Shown here: piece by piece, positions 7,449 through 10,002 of the stretch | Numbering within the stretch: position 1 is the stretch's first letter | Layout of the letters: each line of letters begins with the position of its first letter | Source of the DNA: Chitinophagaceae bacterium | GTDB lineage: Bacteria; Bacteroidota; Bacteroidia; Chitinophagales; Chitinophagaceae | Direction: 5' to 3' | Assembly: GCA_003151295.1 (NCBI GenBank) | Contig: PLXD01000427.1 | Span: 703-10,704 of the forward strand | Length of the DNA: 10,002 nt | Made by a program: the position numbers and the translations under genes | The notes under the pieces: model-generated | The model's database searches: none | What the model was told of the DNA's origin: nothing | The model's input: the letters and a program-made list of their open reading frames with translations, nothing else

Positions 7449-7455
7449 TTAATTC

Positions 7456-9282
7456 ATGGATAAATTTATTGTTTCCGCCCGAAAATACAGACCACAAAAT
7501 TTTTCCATGGTGGTCGGCCAATCACATATCACTACCACCCTGAAGAATGCGATCCGCAATAACCAGTTGGCGCATGCTTTCCTGTTCTGCGGTCCACGGG
7601 GTGTAGGCAAAACCACCTGTGCAAGGATCCTGGCTAAAGCCATCAACTGTGAGCATCCTCAAGCAGATGGAGAGGCCTGTAATCAATGCCATTCCTGCGT
7701 CTCTTTTAACGAAGGAACCTCCCTCAATATTCACGAGCTGGATGCAGCCAGCAATAATTCGGTAGACGATATCCGGACCCTGGTGGAACAAGTAAGGTTT
7801 GCCCCCCAGGCAGGCAAATATAAGGTCTATATTATAGACGAGGTGCATATGCTCAGTTCTTCGGCTTTCAACGCCTTTCTTAAAACACTGGAAGAGCCTC
7901 CTCCCTATGCCATTTTCATCCTGGCGACGACCGAGAAGCATAAGATCCTGCCAACGATCCTTTCGCGCTGTCAGCTGTTCGATTTCAAACGCATCACTAC
8001 CAATGATACGGTGGAACACCTGCAGGAGATCTGCAATAAGGAATCCATCCGGGCAGAAAAACCGGCCTTACAGCTGATTGCACAGAAGAGTGAAGGCTGT
8101 ATGCGGGATGCTTTGAGCATACTCGATAAGATCGTGAGTTTTACCAATGGCGAATTGAGCTACCAGAATACCCTGGAACACCTGAATATACTGGACGCCG
8201 ATTATTACTTCAGGCTACTGGAAGCCATGTTGCAACAAGACCTGGCAGGGGCACTCCTGCTCTATGAAGATATCAACCGCAAAGGATTTGAGGGAGACCT
8301 GGTCCTGAACGGATTTGCCGAATTCATACGCAACCTCCTGGTATGCAGGGACGAGCGAACGGCTTCACTCCTGGAAGTGGTAGAAAGTTTTAAGGATAAA
8401 TATGTGACGGTTTCCCAAAAAGCCGGAGCCGCCTATCTTATCAGCGCGCTGAATGTGCTGAACGAGGCCGAACTTGCTTACAAAGTTGCTCGCAATAAAA
8501 GATTGCACGTTGAAATGGGCCTGATCAAACTCTGTTACCTCCAGCAGGCGCTGCGGCTGACGGGAGATGGAGAAAACGGTCCGAAAAAAAAACTGGCTGA
8601 GGCAGCCAGATCGGTGGCCTGGCGGAATATTCCGGCTATGGAGGCCGTGGGCGGGGTAAGCGGGGAAAGGTCAGCGGAGAGAGAGAAAGGGTCTGCGGTA
8701 ATCGTTGAGACGGGCCCTAAACTCCTGATCGAGACGGGTCCTTCGGAGACCAATCAAACACCGGCACGGACAATCCAAACTCCTGCGCTGATCAGCCAAA
8801 CAGCATCGAGGACAGGCGGCATGAAAACAGGAGTTTCTCTGGGGTCCTTGTCCAGTATAAGGCAGCAGTTCGCTATCAAACAACCCGACGATCAGTTAAG
8901 AAGTAAGGCATTGTCTGCCGATAGCCTTCAACAGGCCTGGGATGAATACACCCTGAAACTCAGAGAACTAAAGAACCCGGCGGTACAAAGCTTCGTCAGG
9001 GCCATTCTGGAGATACAAAGTGAAAATCTTTTCGGAGTGGTGACCCACAATAACCTGGAAATGAAATTTATCGAGCAGGAGAAAAGAAGCCTGTCAGAAC
9101 ATTTACAAAAATCCTTTAATAATAAGACCCTCTCCTTTTCCATCTCTATAAGAGAAAATACGGAAACAGAAGAACCTGCCGAAAAACAGCTCAACAAGCG
9201 AGAGCAATTCCTGCAAATCGTTGAGCAATACCCGCTGGTAAAAGAACTAAAAGACAGATTGAAACTCGAATTAGATTATTAA
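7456..9282 (+). CDS. dnaX: DNA polymerase III subunits gamma and tau (clamp-loader ATPase)
   Basis: The 608-residue protein is the clamp-loader ATPase that opens the sliding clamp at the replication fork. The AAA+ core is complete: Walker A GPRGVGKTT (46-54), a four-cysteine zinc module (C65, C75, C78, C81), Walker B in VYIIDEVHML (D128/E129) and the SRC arginine-finger motif (170-172). The collar domain III runs to about 370. A low-complexity linker (about 376-470), rich in ETGP and QTPA repeats, leads to a C-terminal tau-type domain (about 480-608), which in other bacteria contacts polymerase and helicase. Codons 377-379 are AAA AAA AAA followed by a hairpin, a probable slippage site giving a short gamma form (separate entry). 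The start is supported by AGAGAGG and by the usual N-terminus SARKYRPQNF. As a core gene it provides a compositional reference for the chromosome (about 50 percent G+C in a sampled stretch). Confidence 0.97.
   Translation: MDKFIVSARKYRPQNFSMVVGQSHITTTLKNAIRNNQLAHAFLFCGPRGVGKTTCARILAKAINCEHPQADGEACNQCHSCVSFNEGTSLNIHELDAASNNSVDDIRTLVEQVRFAPQAGKYKVYIIDEVHMLSSSAFNAFLKTLEEPPPYAIFILATTEKHKILPTILSRCQLFDFKRITTNDTVEHLQEICNKESIRAEKPALQLIAQKSEGCMRDALSILDKIVSFTNGELSYQNTLEHLNILDADYYFRLLEAMLQQDLAGALLLYEDINRKGFEGDLVLNGFAEFIRNLLVCRDERTASLLEVVESFKDKYVTVSQKAGAAYLISALNVLNEAELAYKVARNKRLHVEMGLIKLCYLQQALRLTGDGENGPKKKLAEAARSVAWRNIPAMEAVGGVSGERSAEREKGSAVIVETGPKLLIETGPSETNQTPARTIQTPALISQTASRTGGMKTGVSLGSLSSIRQQFAIKQPDDQLRSKALSADSLQQAWDEYTLKLRELKNPAVQSFVRAILEIQSENLFGVVTHNNLEMKFIEQEKRSLSEHLQKSFNNKTLSFSISIRENTETEEPAEKQLNKREQFLQIVEQYPLVKELKDRLKLELDY
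8584..8609 (+). promoter_or_regulatory. Putative dnaX frameshift / slippage site (A9 plus hairpin)
   Basis: Nine A's at 8584-8592 encode three in-frame lysines (377-379). CTGGCTG (8593-8599) and CAGCCAG (8603-8609) form a perfect 7-bp stem with an AGG loop immediately after. A -1 shift, or one extra A in the mRNA, continues Lys-Thr-Gly and meets TGA at 8598-8600, giving a product of about 381 residues. That product keeps the ATPase and collar domains and loses the tau tail. E. coli dnaX (ribosomal slippage on A AAA AAG) and Thermus thermophilus dnaX (transcriptional slippage on a run of nine A's) are established precedents. The hairpin starts with no spacer, closer than the usual ribosomal stimulator, so transcriptional slippage may be the better fit. 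Confidence 0.6.
8707..8742 (+). repeat. Short direct repeat in the dnaX linker
   Basis: GAGACGGGCCCT at 8707-8718 recurs as GAGACGGGTCCT at 8731-8742, a 24-base period. It encodes two ETGP units in the flexible linker of DnaX. A looser QTPA/QTAS repeat follows at about 8755-8808. These look like slippage-derived expansions of a disordered linker rather than a separate element. Confidence 0.6.
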
Positions 9283-9317
9283 GTACACACGCAATTCGTT
9301 AAATTATTACAGAAGAT

Positions 9318-9347
9318 TTTGATATATACCCGAATCGTGGGAACTTT
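9318..9347 (+). promoter_or_regulatory. Weak promoter candidate for the downstream polysaccharide-enzyme gene
   Basis: In the 79-base gap after dnaX, TTTG (9318-9321) is followed by 18 bases and GAACTTTG (9340-9347), which misses the first T of TAnnTTTG and is one base short in spacing. It would start transcription about eight bases before the ATG at 9362, a short leader like that inferred for tetR. No terminator hairpin was seen after dnaX, so readthrough is also possible. Confidence 0.3.
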
Positions 9348-9361
9348 GCTACTATCTTTAT

Positions 9362-10002
9362 ATGACAGCCAATTCAAATCATCAGGTTTTCCAGACCTCC
9401 TCGCCCGGCCGCTGGCAACGTTTTAAATGGGGGGGCAGGATCCTGCTTCTCTTCCTGATATTGGGTATCCTGATCATTTCCATCGCTCTTTCGCGTGCAT
9501 ATACCCCCTCCCTGCCAAGGATTAAGGAACAGAGCCAGTTGTACAAGAAAGTGCTGGACACGAGCCGCACCTTCCTGTTCAAGAATAGCCTGGTCGAGCA
9601 ATACGGGGGTTTCCGTAAATATATCAATGAGAAAGTCCCGTACCGGCAGGGGGCTTTTCCCGGGCAAAAAAAAGATTCCAATAAGTCCGGGTTCAACCCT
9701 TTTTCAGCGGACTCCGGATTTCGGTCCTTCAATAAATTCCCTATGGGTATCCGTGCCGCCTTTTATGTCGACTGGGATGCGCAGTCATTCCTGTCCCTCC
9801 AGCAGTATGTCTCTAAGATGAACCTGGTGATCCCGGAATGGATCTTTATCGACCCTGCTGCCGATACCGTCTACACCAATATCGATGACCGCGCCTGGTC
9901 CGTGATGAAGAATGCCGGGGTCAAAATCATGCCGGTCCTCTCGAATAATTATAAGGAAGTATTCCGGGGTGATGCCGTACACCGGATCATCAACGATTCT
10001 GC
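9362..10002 (+). CDS. Membrane-anchored protein, N-terminal part of a probable GH18 / polysaccharide deacetylase / glycosyltransferase fusion (3' end cut off)
   Basis: The frame is open from ATG 9362 to the window edge (213 full codons). A basic N-terminus (residues 16-26, with R17, R20, K22, R26) precedes one hydrophobic helix (about 27-43), so the protein is probably anchored in the inner membrane with the rest outside the cytoplasm. After a low-complexity stretch (about 100-120), MGIRAAFYVDWDAQSF and LVIPEWIFIDP begin a fold that resembles the GH18-like module at the start of large Bacteroidota enzymes. In those enzymes it is followed by polysaccharide deacetylase and family 2 glycosyltransferase domains, which would act in making or modifying an exopolysaccharide. 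Only the first module begins here, so catalytic residues and the later domains cannot be checked. A stand-alone GH18-like protein remains possible. The start codon has no Shine-Dalgarno sequence. Confidence 0.65.
   Translation, partial: MTANSNHQVFQTSSPGRWQRFKWGGRILLLFLILGILIISIALSRAYTPSLPRIKEQSQLYKKVLDTSRTFLFKNSLVEQYGGFRKYINEKVPYRQGAFPGQKKDSNKSGFNPFSADSGFRSFNKFPMGIRAAFYVDWDAQSFLSLQQYVSKMNLVIPEWIFIDPAADTVYTNIDDRAWSVMKNAGVKIMPVLSNNYKEVFRGDAVHRIINDS

Noticed and set aside
6850..7452. Long open frame on + covering tetR
   Set aside because: It is antisense to a clear TetR gene, has no recognisable domain and runs into the divergent promoter region.
8623..8634. Perfect palindrome CGGAATATTCCG, with flanking GGCCT/AGGCC, downstream of the dnaX hairpin
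   Set aside because: It lies inside coding sequence in a linker and is too far from the A9 run to be a standard frameshift stimulator. It could be chance; only conservation would revive it.
9283..9361. Terminator after dnaX
   Set aside because: No stem followed by a T-run could be found in this gap.
9666..9673. A8 run in the last gene as a second slippage site
   Set aside because: There is no adjacent hairpin and no known two-product precedent in this family. It lies in a low-complexity stretch and serves only as a caveat to the dnaX claim.

Overview
This window looks like a chromosomal segment from a member of the Bacteroidota, most likely Chitinophagaceae or a relative. The reasons are a beta-propeller (Reg_prop plus Y_Y_Y) sensor kinase, promoters that fit TTTG-N19-TAnnTTTG, weak or absent Shine-Dalgarno sequences at most starts, and the style of the DnaX and polysaccharide-enzyme proteins. 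No tRNA, rRNA, insertion sequence or CRISPR array was seen.

Left block (1-6438, all on +, AT-rich). It opens with the 3' part of a YitT-family membrane protein gene, which overlaps a small HD-domain phosphohydrolase gene. Then comes a three-gene signalling cassette: a 1225-residue propeller histidine kinase, a stand-alone receiver protein, and a receiver fused to a class III nucleotide cyclase. The last two genes share one base. No protein in the cassette has a DNA-binding domain. The simplest reading is that an extracytoplasmic signal is turned into receiver phosphorylation and then into a cyclic nucleotide, probably cAMP.

Middle block (6440-7359, on -, GC-rich at its left end). A WHG-type TetR regulator gene is followed at once by only the last ~90 codons of an RND efflux pump gene. 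This looks like the remains of a regulator-pump locus. The remnant's stop codon lies one base from the cyclase stop codon, and base composition changes sharply there. The tetR promoter has a perfect 6-bp inverted repeat lying between its two promoter boxes, a good candidate for an autoregulatory operator. dnaX is transcribed divergently from the same 96-bp gap.

Right block (7456-10002, on +). A complete dnaX (clamp-loader gamma/tau) carries nine A's followed immediately by a 7-bp hairpin, at the end of the conserved clamp-loader region. A -1 shift there meets a stop after two codons. That is the layout expected for producing a short gamma form of about 381 residues alongside full-length tau. 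The window ends in the 5' part of a membrane-anchored protein that resembles the N-terminus of large GH18 / polysaccharide deacetylase / glycosyltransferase fusion enzymes.
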